A stretch of 55,915 nt of DNA, taken from positions 1-55,915 of the forward strand of contig CACNTW010000007.1 of NCBI GenBank assembly GCA_902623495.1. The letters run 5' to 3'. Below the pieces are notes generated by a model. The model saw only the letters and a program-made list of their open reading frames with translations. It was not told the DNA's origin and ran no database searches. Source of the stretch: an uncultured Pelagibacteraceae bacterium (GTDB lineage Bacteria > Pseudomonadota > Alphaproteobacteria > Pelagibacterales > Pelagibacteraceae). This document shows positions 1 to 8,983 of this stretch, in pieces; position 1 is the first letter of the stretch; each line of letters opens with the position of its first letter. The position numbers were made by a program, and so were the translations under genes.

Positions 1-1
1 G

Positions 2-706
2 GATGAAATATTTTTTTGGTACAAAACAAAGAAGATTGCCAGAATTATAGCAGAGGAAGAAAATTATGATGCAAGTTTGAACTATATATTAAAAAATCTT
101 GAAAAATTTAATAATAAATCGACAAAGATAATTTATGATTTGGCAAATATTTACAAAAACTTTAAAAAATATGATGAGGCTATAAATTATTATACTTTGG
201 CCTTAAAAAATTTGGATAAAAACTCTATGGCTTATGCAGATGTTCTTTATCGCAGAGGCGGAGCGTATGAAAGATTAAAAAATTATGATTTGGCTGATAA
301 GGATTTGCTAAATTCAATTAAAATTAGACCTGACGAGCCCTATACACTTAACTATCTCGCTTATAGTTGGTTAGAAAGAGGATATAAAATTGAAGAAGCA
401 ATAGAAATGTTAAATCGAGCTTACAAAGGGAAAGAAGAAGACCCCTATATAACAGACTCAGTTGGTTGGGGTTATTATTTGACAGGAAATTATATTGAAG
501 CAGAAAAATATTTAAGAAAAGCTGTAGAATTGTTGCCAAGTGATCCTGTTGCAAGTGATCATTATGGAGATGTTCTTTGGCAATTAAATAGAAAAATTCA
601 AGCTAATTATTTTTGGAAAAGTGCTTTAAATAGCGATGAAGCAGACGAAGAATTAAAAATTAAAGTTAAGGAAAAATTATATAATGGCTTAAATAATAAT
701 TCTTAA
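2..706 (+). CDS. TPR-repeat protein, 5'-truncated by the window edge
   Basis: The reading frame is open from base 2 with no stop before 704-706, so the gene begins upstream of the window. The TTG at 77 is an internal Leu codon, not a start. The visible 234 residues are consecutive tetratricopeptide repeats, recognisable by alternating helices with Y-D-E-A-I-x-Y-Y, Y-D-L-A-D-K and Y-I-E-A-E-K-Y-L-R-K-A patterns. Such repeats form a protein-binding solenoid. The stretch from about residue 110 resembles the C-terminal half of large TPR proteins that lie just upstream of ispE in alphaproteobacteria. The stop codon directly touches the ispE start, so they are co-transcribed. The partner and cellular location cannot be told from this fragment. 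Confidence 0.85.
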   Translation, partial: DEIFFWYKTKKIARIIAEEENYDASLNYILKNLEKFNNKSTKIIYDLANIYKNFKKYDEAINYYTLALKNLDKNSMAYADVLYRRGGAYERLKNYDLADKDLLNSIKIRPDEPYTLNYLAYSWLERGYKIEEAIEMLNRAYKGKEEDPYITDSVGWGYYLTGNYIEAEKYLRKAVELLPSDPVASDHYGDVLWQLNRKIQANYFWKSALNSDEADEELKIKVKEKLYNGLNNNS

Positions 707-1549
707 ATGAAGTTTCATAAAATAAAATCTTTTGCAAAAGTTAACTTAACTTTAAAAATTCTAAATAAATATTCAAATGGTTATCATAAAATTGAAAGTT
801 TAATATCTAAGATCAATTTGGCTGATGAGATTTTAATAAAAGAGATACAAGGTTCAAAAAATAGAATATCGTTTAGTGGGAAATTTTCCTCTAATATTTC
901 AAATACAAATACAATTTCAAAACTACTAAAAATATTAAATAATCATAATTATATTAAAAATAAAAAATTCAATATCAAAGTAAAAAAAAATATACCGCAA
1001 TCCTCTGGTATGGGAGGAGGATCAATGAATGCAGCATCCATTTTGAACTATTTATTTAAAAGAAGAATAATTAAAACTACAAAAAATAATTTAATAAAAA
1101 TTGCAAATAAAGTTGGCTCAGATGTGATTTTGGGTCTTTATAAGAGTCCGATGATCCTACAAGGTCAAAATATAAGTAATATTAATAAAAAATTAAATTT
1201 TCATTTGTTAATCATAAAGCCTAATTTTGGATGTTCTACTAAGATGATTTATGCAAAACACAGAGGATTTTCGAAAAGTCTATTCAATAAATCAAACAAG
1301 ATTAACAGACGAGATTTATTAAAAGATTCTAACAACGATTTAGAGAGAGCAGCTTTTAATGAATATCCAATTTTAAGAAAGATCAAAACTTACTTGCAAA
1401 ATTTAGATAATATTTACTTTGCAAATATGACAGGGTCGGGTTCTACTATAATTGGTTATTTTTTAACCAAAAATGCGGCAATAAAAGCTCAAAAAAAATT
1501 AAAAAATAAATATAAAAACTATTGGTGTATTTACTCTAAAACTATATAA
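707..1549 (+). CDS. ispE: 4-diphosphocytidyl-2-C-methyl-D-erythritol kinase
   Basis: This cytoplasmic GHMP-family kinase phosphorylates CDP-methylerythritol in the MEP pathway to isoprenoid precursors. The N-terminus (SFAKVNLTLKIL, then GYHKIESL) is the IspE signature. The ATP-binding GHMP motif P-x3-G-x-G-G-G-S-x-N-A-A-S lies at residues 97-111. A C-terminal G-S-G-S-T segment near residue 245 replaces the usual SGSGAT/S loop. At 280 residues the length is normal. ATG follows the upstream stop with no gap and there is no convincing Shine-Dalgarno sequence, so translation is probably coupled to the TPR gene. The product feeds undecaprenyl phosphate, the lipid carrier used by the cell-wall genes at the other end of the window. 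Confidence 0.93.
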   Translation: MKFHKIKSFAKVNLTLKILNKYSNGYHKIESLISKINLADEILIKEIQGSKNRISFSGKFSSNISNTNTISKLLKILNNHNYIKNKKFNIKVKKNIPQSSGMGGGSMNAASILNYLFKRRIIKTTKNNLIKIANKVGSDVILGLYKSPMILQGQNISNINKKLNFHLLIIKPNFGCSTKMIYAKHRGFSKSLFNKSNKINRRDLLKDSNNDLERAAFNEYPILRKIKTYLQNLDNIYFANMTGSGSTIIGYFLTKNAAIKAQKKLKNKYKNYWCIYSKTI

Positions 1550-1581
1550 AGCTTTTTTTTTGTGTTATACGAAAAACATCT

Positions 1582-1656
1582 TGGGGTGTAGCCAAGTGGT
1601 AAGGCAGCGGTTTTTGGTACCGCCATTCCTAGGTTCGAATCCTAGCACCCCAGCCA
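1582..1656 (+). tRNA. tRNA-Gln (anticodon TTG)
   Basis: The 75 nt fold into a complete cloverleaf. The acceptor TGGGGTG pairs with CACCCCA, giving the unusual first base T typical of tRNA-Gln. The anticodon stem is GCGGT/ACCGC with loop TTTTGGT, so the anticodon is TTG. The T-arm is CTAGG-TTCGAAT-CCTAG, the discriminator is G, and CCA is encoded. It lies 32 nt after ispE and only 3 nt before the start codon of the CCA-adding enzyme. Confidence 0.97.
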
Positions 1657-1659
1657 TTT

Positions 1660-2931
1660 ATGAAAGCTTTACTTAAAAAAATTTTTCAAAACAAAAAAAT
1701 TTCAAGCGATAAAGATCTCAAATTTCTAGATTTAAAAAATAATAAGGGAGTAAATAAAATATTTGGTGCAATAAATAACTACAATGAAACCAGCGAGATT
1801 AGATTTGTTGGTGGTTGTGTAAGAAAAATTTTAAATGACGAAAAAATAGATGATATCGACCTTGCAACTAATTTAACTCCTGATCAGGTTATGCAATGTT
1901 TAGATAAAAACCAAATAAAGTTTTTTGAAACAGGAATTGAACATGGCACAATCACAGCAGTGATTGATGATCATAATTTTGAAATTACAACATTAAGAAA
2001 AGATGTAAAAACAGATGGAAGGCATGCTGTCGTAGAATATACAACTAATTGGAAGGAAGATTCATTAAGGAGAGATTTTTCAATAAATTCTATATATTCA
2101 GATTTAGATGGCAATTTGTATGATCCAAATTTTGGTTATAAAGATTTAAATGTTGGAATAATTAAATTTATAGGTGATCCAGAAAATAGAATAAAAGAAG
2201 ATTATTTAAGAATTATTAGATATTTAAGATTTTATACTGAATATAGCAAAATCGATCATGAAATTAATATAATTAAAATCATTAAAAAAAATATAGAGGG
2301 TTTAGGAAAAATATCAAAAGATAGACAATTCAATGAATTAAAAAAAATTTTCAAATTGGATAATTTTTTAAAGTTATTTAAAAATAAAACCTCTTGTGAA
2401 TTATTTTCATTAATTTTCCCTCAACTAAAAAATTTTAAAAAATTGAGCAATTTATCAAAACCACAAGAAAAGATATTAAAAAATAAAAGTTTAAATTTTG
2501 TCATTTCTTTTCTTGTAATTGATGAAACTGACAATTCTGACTATTTTATATATAAATATAATTTACCTAATGAGTTAAAAGATAAAATTAATTTTCTAAA
2601 AAATAATTCGCTCAATAAAGATAGTGCTAAAATTTTTAATAAGAAAGATTTACAAAAAATATTTTATTATGAGGGTAAATCTAGCACAATAGATTTAATT
2701 GATTTCAATTTGTTATATTTTAAACAAAGAAAAAAACTTTCAGAATTAAAAACTTACTTTGAAAAATTAGATAAACCAGAATTTCCAATAAAAGCTCAGC
2801 TATTAATAAATGATTATGGATTAAAGGAGGGAAGAGAATTGGGTCAAAAATTAAAAAATTTAGAAATGAAATGGATTGAAAATAATTTTAATTTATCAAA
2901 AAAAGATATGGAAAAAGTATTATCAAATTAA
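1660..2931 (+). CDS. cca: CCA-adding enzyme / poly(A) polymerase family nucleotidyltransferase
   Basis: This class II nucleotidyltransferase adds or repairs the 3' CCA of tRNA. The head domain shows R-F-V-G-G-C-V-R near residue 48, followed by the metal-binding D-D-I-D-L. The nucleotide-recognition segment contains [11 protein letters not shown], and [15 protein letters not shown] marks the neck. The C-terminal half is poorly conserved and Lys/Asn-rich, as expected for the body and tail. At 423 residues it is near the usual length. The ATG is 3 nt after the tRNA-Gln gene and there is no Shine-Dalgarno sequence, so tRNA 3' processing would leave an almost leaderless mRNA. The last four bases overlap the convergent greA gene. 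Separating tRNA-specific from poly(A) activity by sequence alone is difficult. Confidence 0.88.
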   Translation: MKALLKKIFQNKKISSDKDLKFLDLKNNKGVNKIFGAINNYNETSEIRFVGGCVRKILNDEKIDDIDLATNLTPDQVMQCLDKNQIKFFETGIEHGTITAVIDDHNFEITTLRKDVKTDGRHAVVEYTTNWKEDSLRRDFSINSIYSDLDGNLYDPNFGYKDLNVGIIKFIGDPENRIKEDYLRIIRYLRFYTEYSKIDHEINIIKIIKKNIEGLGKISKDRQFNELKKIFKLDNFLKLFKNKTSCELFSLIFPQLKNFKKLSNLSKPQEKILKNKSLNFVISFLVIDETDNSDYFIYKYNLPNELKDKINFLKNNSLNKDSAKIFNKKDLQKIFYYEGKSSTIDLIDFNLLYFKQRKKLSELKTYFEKLDKPEFPIKAQLLINDYGLKEGRELGQKLKNLEMKWIENNFNLSKKDMEKVLSN

Positions 2932-3404
2932 ACGTATTTTACGTCTACAATCTCAAAATTTTTTGTCCCTGCTGGTGTATTTATCTCTACAAGATCCCCT
3001 TTGTTTTTACCTATAAGACCTTTTCCTATTGGTGATTGAAAATAAAGAAGCTTTTGTTTTAGATCTGCCTCGTCTTTACCAACAATTTTGTAATTTATTT
3101 TTTCATTTGTATCTAAATTTTGAAGGTAGACTGTTGATCCAAATATCACTTTTCCATCATTACTAATCTTGGTGATATCAATTACATTTGCTCTTGCAAT
3201 TAAATCCTCAACTTCTTGAATTCTTCCCTCATTATGTGATTGCTGTTCTTTTGCGGCATGATATTCAGCATTTTCTTTCAAATCTCCATGTGATCTTGCT
3301 TCAGCAATGGCTGCAACAATTTCGGGTCTCTTTTTTTCTTTTAAAAAAATTAATTCACTTTTTAATTTTTCTAATCCTTCAGTAGTAATTGGTTCTTTAT
3401 CCAT
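2928..3404 (-). CDS. greA: transcription elongation factor GreA
   Basis: GreA binds RNA polymerase and stimulates cleavage of backtracked transcripts. The N-terminal coiled coil carries the family signature T-x-E-G-L-E-K-L-K-x-E-L at residues 8-19, then [30 protein letters not shown], which includes the acidic D-L-K-E-N tip. The C-terminal globular half has the [10 protein letters not shown] segment. The length of 158 residues is standard. It converges on cca with a 4-nt overlap. hemF ends 3 nt upstream of greA's start, so greA is probably the last gene of a trmL-hemF-greA transcript. Confidence 0.96.
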   Translation of the reverse strand: MDKEPITTEGLEKLKSELIFLKEKKRPEIVAAIAEARSHGDLKENAEYHAAKEQQSHNEGRIQEVEDLIARANVIDITKISNDGKVIFGSTVYLQNLDTNEKINYKIVGKDEADLKQKLLYFQSPIGKGLIGKNKGDLVEINTPAGTKNFEIVDVKYV

Positions 3405-3407
3405 AAT

Positions 3408-4232
3408 TTACCATTTAGCTGTTGGTGGTAATGACATAAGTATAGCTTCAACATTTCCACCAGTTTGTAAACCAAATTTTGTCCCCCTATCATGTAATAA
3501 ATTAAATTCAACATATCTACCTCTTTTTTTGTATTGGATTTCTTTATCTTTAATTGTCCATTTTAATTTATTTTTTTTCTCAATTATTTCATTAGAAATG
3601 TTTTTAAAACTTATTCCCACTTCTCTAACAAAAGAAAAATCTTTTTCCCAATTTTTTTTTTTATAATCAAAAAAAATTCCACCAATACCTCTAGGCTCTT
3701 TCCTGTGCGGTAAATAAAAATATTCATCACACCACTTTTTATATTTTTTGTAATAATTTTTGTTGTGTTTATTACATGATTTTTTTAGTTCTGAATGAAA
3801 CCAATTTTCTAATTTCTTATCTTTCATACAAGGTGTGACGTCCATTCCACCTCCAAACCAACCAAATGAAGTAACTATATACCTCGTGTTAAAATGCATT
3901 GCGGGCACATGAGGATTTTTCATATGCATAACAACAGATATTCCAGATGCCCAAAATTTAGAGCTTGTTTTAGTGCCTGGAACTTTATTTTTAAATTCGT
4001 TTGAAAATTTTCCATAAACTTCTGAAAAATTTACTCCAACTTTATCAAAAATTTTACCGTTTTCTAAAATTCTATATTGTCCTCCACCTTCATCATTACT
4101 TTTACTTCTATTCCAATTAGTAATTTTAAATTTGGTTTTTTTGCCCTCTTTTTCCTCAATTTCTCTACAAAGTACTTCTTGTAAAGTTTTAAACCAATTT
4201 CTTGCTAATTTTTTTTTTATGTATTGATCCAT
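3408..4232 (-). CDS. hemF: oxygen-dependent coproporphyrinogen III oxidase
   Basis: HemF decarboxylates coproporphyrinogen III to protoporphyrinogen IX using O2, in the late steps of haem synthesis. The protein shows E-G-G-G-Q-Y-R, H-M-K-N-P-H-V-P-A-M-H-F-N-T-R, W-F-G-G-G-M-D-V-T-P, H-R-x-E-P-R-G-I-G-G-I-F-F-D and a C-terminal R-Y-V-E-F-N-L-L-H-D-R-G-T-x-F-G-L-Q-T-G-G-N segment, all hallmarks of the family. The 274-residue length is slightly short but complete. It abuts trmL with no intergenic base. The product serves the haem of cytochrome b and c1 encoded just across the divergent promoter, and use of the O2-dependent enzyme fits an obligate aerobe. Confidence 0.96.
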   Translation of the reverse strand: MDQYIKKKLARNWFKTLQEVLCREIEEKEGKKTKFKITNWNRSKSNDEGGGQYRILENGKIFDKVGVNFSEVYGKFSNEFKNKVPGTKTSSKFWASGISVVMHMKNPHVPAMHFNTRYIVTSFGWFGGGMDVTPCMKDKKLENWFHSELKKSCNKHNKNYYKKYKKWCDEYFYLPHRKEPRGIGGIFFDYKKKNWEKDFSFVREVGISFKNISNEIIEKKNKLKWTIKDKEIQYKKRGRYVEFNLLHDRGTKFGLQTGGNVEAILMSLPPTAKW

Positions 4233-4709
4233 TTAACCTAACTGTCTTATAAATTCTGAAGCTCCTATGGCTACTGATATTGAAATATTTAACGATCTTT
4301 TATTTTTTAGCATTGGAATTTTAATTCTTTCATTAACCTTAGAATGTACATCTTCTGGAACACCAGCACTTTCTCTGCCAAAGAGCAATATATCATTACG
4401 CTTAAATTTAAACTTTGTATAAACTTTGCTAGCTTTTGTCGTCATTAAAACTACTCTATTTTTACTATTTTCATCAAAGAATTCATTAGGGCTCTTGTAA
4501 AATTTAATTTCACTGTAATCTAAATAATCCATAACAACTTTCTTGAACCTTTTATCACTAAATAAAAACCCACAAGGTTCAATGATTTCTAAACTAGCTC
4601 CTAGGCAAGAACAAGTTCGAATAATTGAAGCTGTATTTTGAGGTATATCCGGCTGATATAGAGCTACTTTTAGACCGTGTTTTAAAGGTTTCTGTGTCAT
4701 TGTTACCAT
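4233..4709 (-). CDS. trmL: tRNA (cytidine/uridine-34-2'-O)-methyltransferase, TrmL type
   Basis: This small SPOUT methyltransferase 2'-O-methylates the wobble base of certain leucine tRNAs. The N-terminal [17 protein letters not shown] is the TrmL motif 1. G-R-E-S-A-G-V-P and a C-terminal [12 protein letters not shown] form the knotted SAM-binding site. Length (158 residues) equals the catalytic core with no RNA-binding extension. Two in-frame ATG codons (4709 and 4700) could start it, and the family alignment cannot decide. It is the first gene of the minus-strand run and diverges from petA across 60 nt. Confidence 0.92.
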   Translation of the reverse strand: MVTMTQKPLKHGLKVALYQPDIPQNTASIIRTCSCLGASLEIIEPCGFLFSDKRFKKVVMDYLDYSEIKFYKSPNEFFDENSKNRVVLMTTKASKVYTKFKFKRNDILLFGRESAGVPEDVHSKVNERIKIPMLKNKRSLNISISVAIGASEFIRQLG

Positions 4710-4769
4710 AGAAATATCTCTTTTTTATTATATGAAATCATATATTACCAAAGTTATAAAATATTAAAG

Positions 4770-5291
4770 ATGTCAGATCAAAAAGACGAAAAAAAGACCA
4801 ACAGAAGAGATTTCTTGTTTACTGCTACTGCTGCCGCAGGTGCAGTTGGAGTAGGTGCTGCTGTTTGGCCATTAGTCGATCAAATGAACCCAGATGCTTC
4901 TGTGAAAGCATTAGCAAGCACTGAAGTGGATGTGAGTTCAATGCAACCTGGACAGTCTTTAACAGTTCTTTGGAGAGGTAAACCAGTTTTTATTAAAAGA
5001 AGAACTGAAGATGAAATTAAAAAAGCGAGAACAGTTGATATAAATGATCTTAAGCATCCTGAAAAAGATGAAGATAGAGCAAAAAATCCTGAATGGTTAG
5101 TGATGCTTGGAATTTGTACTCACCTTGGATGTGTCCCATTAACGGATAAAGGTGATTATGATGGTTGGTTTTGCCCTTGTCATGGTTCTCATTATGATAC
5201 ATCTGGTAGAATTAGAAAAGGACCAGCTCCGACAAACATGGAGATACCTAAATACGAATTTGTAAATACTAATACGATTAAGATTGGATAA
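4770..5291 (+). CDS. petA: ubiquinol-cytochrome c reductase Rieske iron-sulfur subunit
   Basis: This is the Rieske subunit of the bc1 complex, taking electrons from ubiquinol at the periplasmic face. The N-terminus carries a twin-arginine N-R-R-D-F-L motif followed by an Ala/Gly-rich transmembrane anchor, as expected for Tat export. The cluster ligands are C116-T-H118 and C135-x2-H138. C121 and C137 can form the conserved disulfide (C-T-H-L-G-C and C-P-C-H-G-S-H motifs). At 173 residues it is the usual alphaproteobacterial size. petB starts 2 nt after its stop, so petABC form one operon. The 60-nt divergent region upstream holds a TATAAA at 4755-4760 but no clear -35. Confidence 0.97.
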   Translation: MSDQKDEKKTNRRDFLFTATAAAGAVGVGAAVWPLVDQMNPDASVKALASTEVDVSSMQPGQSLTVLWRGKPVFIKRRTEDEIKKARTVDINDLKHPEKDEDRAKNPEWLVMLGICTHLGCVPLTDKGDYDGWFCPCHGSHYDTSGRIRKGPAPTNMEIPKYEFVNTNTIKIG

Positions 5292-5293
5292 AT

Positions 5294-6565
5294 ATGAGTG
5301 ATCACGAATACACACCTAGTTCAAAATTTGGAAAATGGTTTAACGATAGACTGCCTTTGCTTACATTGGCAAATCACTTAACAGATTATCCTACACCAAA
5401 AAATTTAAATTACTGGTGGACATTTGGTGGGATATTAACCTTTTGCTTAATTACCCAAATAGTTACAGGATTAGTTTTGGCTATGCACTACATTGCTCAT
5501 GCAGATATGGCATTCAGCAGTGTCGAACACATAATGAGAGATGTGAATTACGGATGGTTGTTAAGATATGTCCATGCAAATGGTGCTTCTATGTTTTTCC
5601 TAGCAGTTTATATCCATATTTTTAGATCATTATTTTATGGGTCTTATAAATCTCCTAGAGAAATAATTTGGATACTTGGAATTATAATTTATCTGCTAAT
5701 GATGGCAGCTGCATTTATGGGATATGTTCTTCCTTGGGGACAAATGAGTTTTTGGGGGGCAACAGTCATAACAAATTTATTTAGTGCAATCCCACTTGTT
5801 GGAGAGAGTATAACAACTTGGTTATGGGGTGGTTACTCAGTTGACAATCCGACTTTAACAAGATTTTTTACTCTTCATTACTTAATACCATTCTTAATAC
5901 TAGGGCTTGTAGTACTTCACATATGGGCATTACATGTTCCTGGAAATAATAATCCAGTTGGTATTGATATTAAAAAACCATCTAAAGATACAGTTCCATT
6001 TCATCCATACATTGTAATTAAAGATGCTTTTGCGTTATTAATGTTTTGTATAGTTTTTGCGTTGTTTGTATTTTATCAACCAAATATTTTAGGACATGCT
6101 GATAACTATATCGAGGCAGACCCACTTGTTACTCCAGCTCACATAGTTCCCGAGTGGTATTTATTACCTTTTTATGCGATCTTAAGATCAGTTCCTGATA
6201 AGCTTATGGGTGTTGTCGCCATGTTATCAGCAATTTTAATTTTAGCTGCTTTACCATGGTTGGATACTTCAAAAGTTAGATCAGCAGTATTCAGACCATT
6301 ATTTAGACAGTTCTACTGGATCTTAGTAGCTGATGTTTTAATTCTAGGATATGTAGGGGCGATGCCAGCTGAAGGATTGTATTTGTTAATCGCAAGAGTT
6401 GCTACAGCGTATTACTTTGCGCATTTTTTAATTATTCTTCCAGTTTTAGGATGGAAAGAAAAAACTACCCCGCTGCCTTTGAGTATTACCGAACCAGTTT
6501 TAGGAGGTTCGCCAAATTTAGCTGCTGCAAGGAGTGATGAAAAAATAGAAAAAACAATAAAGTGA
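5294..6565 (+). CDS. petB: cytochrome b of the bc1 complex
   Basis: This is the integral membrane subunit that carries haems bL and bH and the Qo and Qi quinone sites. Eight or so hydrophobic helices are visible. The haem-ligand histidines lie in H-A-N-G-A-S-M-F-F (with H-I-F-R-S-L-F-Y) and H-Y-L-I-P-F with V-L-H-I-W-A-L-H. The Qo-site P-E-W-Y motif is intact near residue 284. The gene encodes one unsplit cytochrome b of 423 residues, as in alphaproteobacteria, rather than the split b6/subunit IV form. It overlaps petC by 4 nt (GTGA), implying translational coupling. Confidence 0.97.
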   Translation: MSDHEYTPSSKFGKWFNDRLPLLTLANHLTDYPTPKNLNYWWTFGGILTFCLITQIVTGLVLAMHYIAHADMAFSSVEHIMRDVNYGWLLRYVHANGASMFFLAVYIHIFRSLFYGSYKSPREIIWILGIIIYLLMMAAAFMGYVLPWGQMSFWGATVITNLFSAIPLVGESITTWLWGGYSVDNPTLTRFFTLHYLIPFLILGLVVLHIWALHVPGNNNPVGIDIKKPSKDTVPFHPYIVIKDAFALLMFCIVFALFVFYQPNILGHADNYIEADPLVTPAHIVPEWYLLPFYAILRSVPDKLMGVVAMLSAILILAALPWLDTSKVRSAVFRPLFRQFYWILVADVLILGYVGAMPAEGLYLLIARVATAYYFAHFLIILPVLGWKEKTTPLPLSITEPVLGGSPNLAAARSDEKIEKTIK

Positions 6566-7344
6566 GTAAGTTAAAAAATATTTTATTTGTATTAATATTC
6601 TCTATTATTGTACTAAATTCATCTAACTCTGCTGAAAAATCACCTCGTTTTTTAGAGACTAAGTGGACTTTCAAAGGTCTCTTTGGAAAATTCGATAGAG
6701 CATCCCTGCAAAGGGGTTATCAAGTGTATACAGAAGTATGTGCATCTTGTCATTCTATGAAATATTTAACCTATAGAAATTTAGCAGAAAAGGGTGGACC
6801 AGAATTTTCTGAAGTAGAGGCCAAAGCAATAGCTGCAAGTTTTGAGGTAACAGATGGCCCGGACAGCACTGGAGAAATGTTTGTAAGACCAGCTAAATTA
6901 TCTGACAAATTCGTGATGCCATATGCTAATGAACAAGAAGCTAAAGCTGCTAATGGTGGTGCTTATCCACCAGATATGTCAGTTCTAGTTAAGGCAAGAA
7001 AGGGCGGAGCAGATTATATTTATTCCTTATTGTTAGGATATTCTGAGCCACCAGAAGGCGTAGAGCTTGATGATGGTGTTTATTACAATAAGTATATGTA
7101 TGGTAATAAAATTAAAATGCCAGCTCCTTTATCTGATGATTTAATTGAATATACAGATGGAACAAAAGCTACAGCTGAGCAAATGTCTAAAGATGTTACA
7201 AATTTTCTGATGTGGTCAGCGGAACCACATTTAGAGCAAAGACATAAAACAGGATTTAGAGTTATAGCTTATTTGATAATATTGACTGTATTGGTTTACT
7301 TTACAATGAAGAAGATTTGGTCACGTGTTGAATCTAAAGTTTAG
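6562..7344 (+). CDS. petC: cytochrome c1 of the bc1 complex
   Basis: This subunit accepts electrons from the Rieske centre and passes them to soluble or membrane cytochrome c. It starts at GTG overlapping the petB stop. An N-terminal signal peptide ([17 protein letters not shown]) precedes the C60-A-S-C63-H64 haem-binding motif. The axial Met lies in K-M-P-A-P-L near residue 190. A single C-terminal helix ([14 protein letters not shown]) anchors it. The 260-residue length is normal. Its last 24 bases are also the 3' end of the convergent ychF gene. Confidence 0.96.
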   Translation: MSKLKNILFVLIFSIIVLNSSNSAEKSPRFLETKWTFKGLFGKFDRASLQRGYQVYTEVCASCHSMKYLTYRNLAEKGGPEFSEVEAKAIAASFEVTDGPDSTGEMFVRPAKLSDKFVMPYANEQEAKAANGGAYPPDMSVLVKARKGGADYIYSLLLGYSEPPEGVELDDGVYYNKYMYGNKIKMPAPLSDDLIEYTDGTKATAEQMSKDVTNFLMWSAEPHLEQRHKTGFRVIAYLIILTVLVYFTMKKIWSRVESKV

Positions 7345-8394
7345 AACATCCCCATCTTTAACGATATAATCTTTACCTTCTAATCTCATTTTGCCATTTT
7401 CTCTAGATTTTAACCAACCGCCATTACTAACAAAATCTTGATAAGACACAGTTTCTGCTCTTATAAAACCTTTTTCAAAATCTGTATGTATTATACCTGC
7501 TGCTTGAGGCGCCATGCAATTTTTGTTAATTGTCCAAGCCCTTGTCTCTTCAACTCCTGAAGTAAAAAACGTCTCTAAAGATAAAAGTTCATATCCTTTT
7601 TTGATTAATAAATTTAATCCAGTATCATCGACGTTGATCATTTTCATATAGTTTTTTCTTTCTTCATTTTCTAGTTCATTTAATTGATTTTCTATTTCAG
7701 CTGAAATAGTTAGAGTATTTTTAGAACCATATTTTTCAATAAAACTTTTTGTATATTCGTTGCCTTTATCAATACTATTTTCATCAACATTACAAACATA
7801 CAGTTTAGGCTTTATTGACAATAATCCTGACAATTTAATATCTTTTCTATCAAATTCATCGTATAATTTATTTATATCATTGTTATCATTAATTAAATTT
7901 TGCGCTCTTTCTAGAATTTGGTTTTGATTTTCATCATTATTTTTTTTATTTTTCTTATCTAGTCTTTTTTGAATAGATTCCAAATCTGCCAAAGACATTT
8001 CTGTTTCGATTATTTCTAAATCTCTGATTGGATCAACTGTTGGATTTACATTTTGAATATCATCTGAGTCAAAACATCTAATTAAATGAATAACAGCATC
8101 TACTTCTCTTATATGGGATAAGAATTTGTTACCTAATCCTTCACCTTTGGAGGCTCCTTCGACTAACCCTGCTATATCAACAAAAGATATTGTAGTATTT
8201 ATTTTTTTTTTTGAATTTGAAATTTTAACTAATTCATCTAACCTATAATCTGGTACAGGAACTACGCCTATATTTGGATCTATCGTACAGAAAGGAAAAT
8301 TTGCTGCTTGAGCTTTACTTGAATTTGTAAGTGCATTAAATAAAGTAGATTTACCAACATTTGGTAAACCAACTATACCACACTTAAAACTCAT
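7321..8394 (-). CDS. ychF: ribosome-binding ATPase YchF (Obg family)
   Basis: YchF/OLA1 is a P-loop NTPase of the Obg group that hydrolyses ATP and binds the 70S ribosome. The P-loop G-L-P-N-V-G-K-S-T is at residues 9-17. The switch II region reads D-I-A-G-L-V-E-G-A-S-K-G-E-G-L-G-N. The usual GTPase N-K-x-D is replaced by N-V-D-E, the feature that gives the family its ATP preference. The C-terminal TGS domain (F-I-R-A-E-T-V-S-Y-Q-D-F, then R-L-E-G-K-D-Y-I-V-K-D-G-D-V) is complete. At 357 residues it is standard. It abuts pth without a gap, a common bacterial pair. It carries an A11 tract around 8202-8212, still in frame. Confidence 0.97.
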   Translation of the reverse strand: MSFKCGIVGLPNVGKSTLFNALTNSSKAQAANFPFCTIDPNIGVVPVPDYRLDELVKISNSKKKINTTISFVDIAGLVEGASKGEGLGNKFLSHIREVDAVIHLIRCFDSDDIQNVNPTVDPIRDLEIIETEMSLADLESIQKRLDKKNKKNNDENQNQILERAQNLINDNNDINKLYDEFDRKDIKLSGLLSIKPKLYVCNVDENSIDKGNEYTKSFIEKYGSKNTLTISAEIENQLNELENEERKNYMKMINVDDTGLNLLIKKGYELLSLETFFTSGVEETRAWTINKNCMAPQAAGIIHTDFEKGFIRAETVSYQDFVSNGGWLKSRENGKMRLEGKDYIVKDGDVLNFRFNT

Positions 8395-8955
8395 TTAATT
8401 ATTGTTAACTTTGCTTGAGAATAAATCTAATTTTTTATCTATTAAAATAGCAATAGAGTCTATTATATTGTGAGTAATTTTTTCTAAGTGTTCTTGTTCA
8501 TCATCAGAAAAATCATTTAAAACAAAATCTGATACAGACATTTTATTCTCTGGCTTTCCAATACCGATCCTCACTCTTGAATAGTCTTTTCCAATAAATT
8601 TATCAATTGAAGCAACTCCATTGTGACCTGCACTTGATCCACCAAATTTTGCCTTTATTTTTCCAAACTCTACATCTAGGTCATCATGAAAAACAATTAC
8701 ATCCTCTGCATCTATTTTGAAATATTCAAGCAATTCTCTGATACATATCCCTGAGTTGTTCATGAAGGTCAGAGGTTTGATGGCATAAATTTTCTTTTCC
8801 CCAATATTGCCTGTTGTAAGTAAACCCTTAAATTTTGGCTTTTGTTTTGAAAGACCAAATTTTTGATTTATGGCATCTACAACTTTAAAACCTATGTTAT
8901 GTCTATTATTATGACTGTTTGGGGTTGGATTGCCCAAACCTACGAGTAACAACAT
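8395..8955 (-). CDS. pth: peptidyl-tRNA hydrolase
   Basis: Pth releases tRNA from prematurely dissociated peptidyl-tRNA in the cytoplasm. Conserved blocks are L-V-G-L-G-N-P-T-P-x-S-H-N-N-R-H-N-I-G-F with the catalytic His, K-P-L-T-F-M-N-N-S-G, H-D-D-L-D-V-E-F-G-K, and G-G-S-S-A-G-H-N-G. The usual Y in NPGxxYxxTRHN is replaced by S-H-N-N here, a mild oddity. Length is 186 residues, normal for the family. It sits between rplY and ychF on one minus-strand transcript, the typical rplY-pth-ychF order. Confidence 0.96.
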   Translation of the reverse strand: MLLLVGLGNPTPNSHNNRHNIGFKVVDAINQKFGLSKQKPKFKGLLTTGNIGEKKIYAIKPLTFMNNSGICIRELLEYFKIDAEDVIVFHDDLDVEFGKIKAKFGGSSAGHNGVASIDKFIGKDYSRVRIGIGKPENKMSVSDFVLNDFSDDEQEHLEKITHNIIDSIAILIDKKLDLFSSKVNNN

Positions 8956-8983
8956 TTTATTTTATTATTATTTTCACAGATTA

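Noticed and set aside
77..706. TTG at 77 as start of the TPR gene
   Set aside because: The frame is open back to base 2 and the TPR pattern continues upstream, so the TTG is an internal Leu codon.
1550..1581. AAAGCTTT followed by T run after ispE as a terminator
   Set aside because: The palindrome has no loop and cannot form a stable hairpin. The region also leads into tRNA-Gln, so read-through is expected.
3307..3666. 119-residue plus-strand reading frame antisense to greA and hemF
   Set aside because: Both genes on the other strand have full conserved motifs over this stretch. The antisense frame has no recognisable domain.
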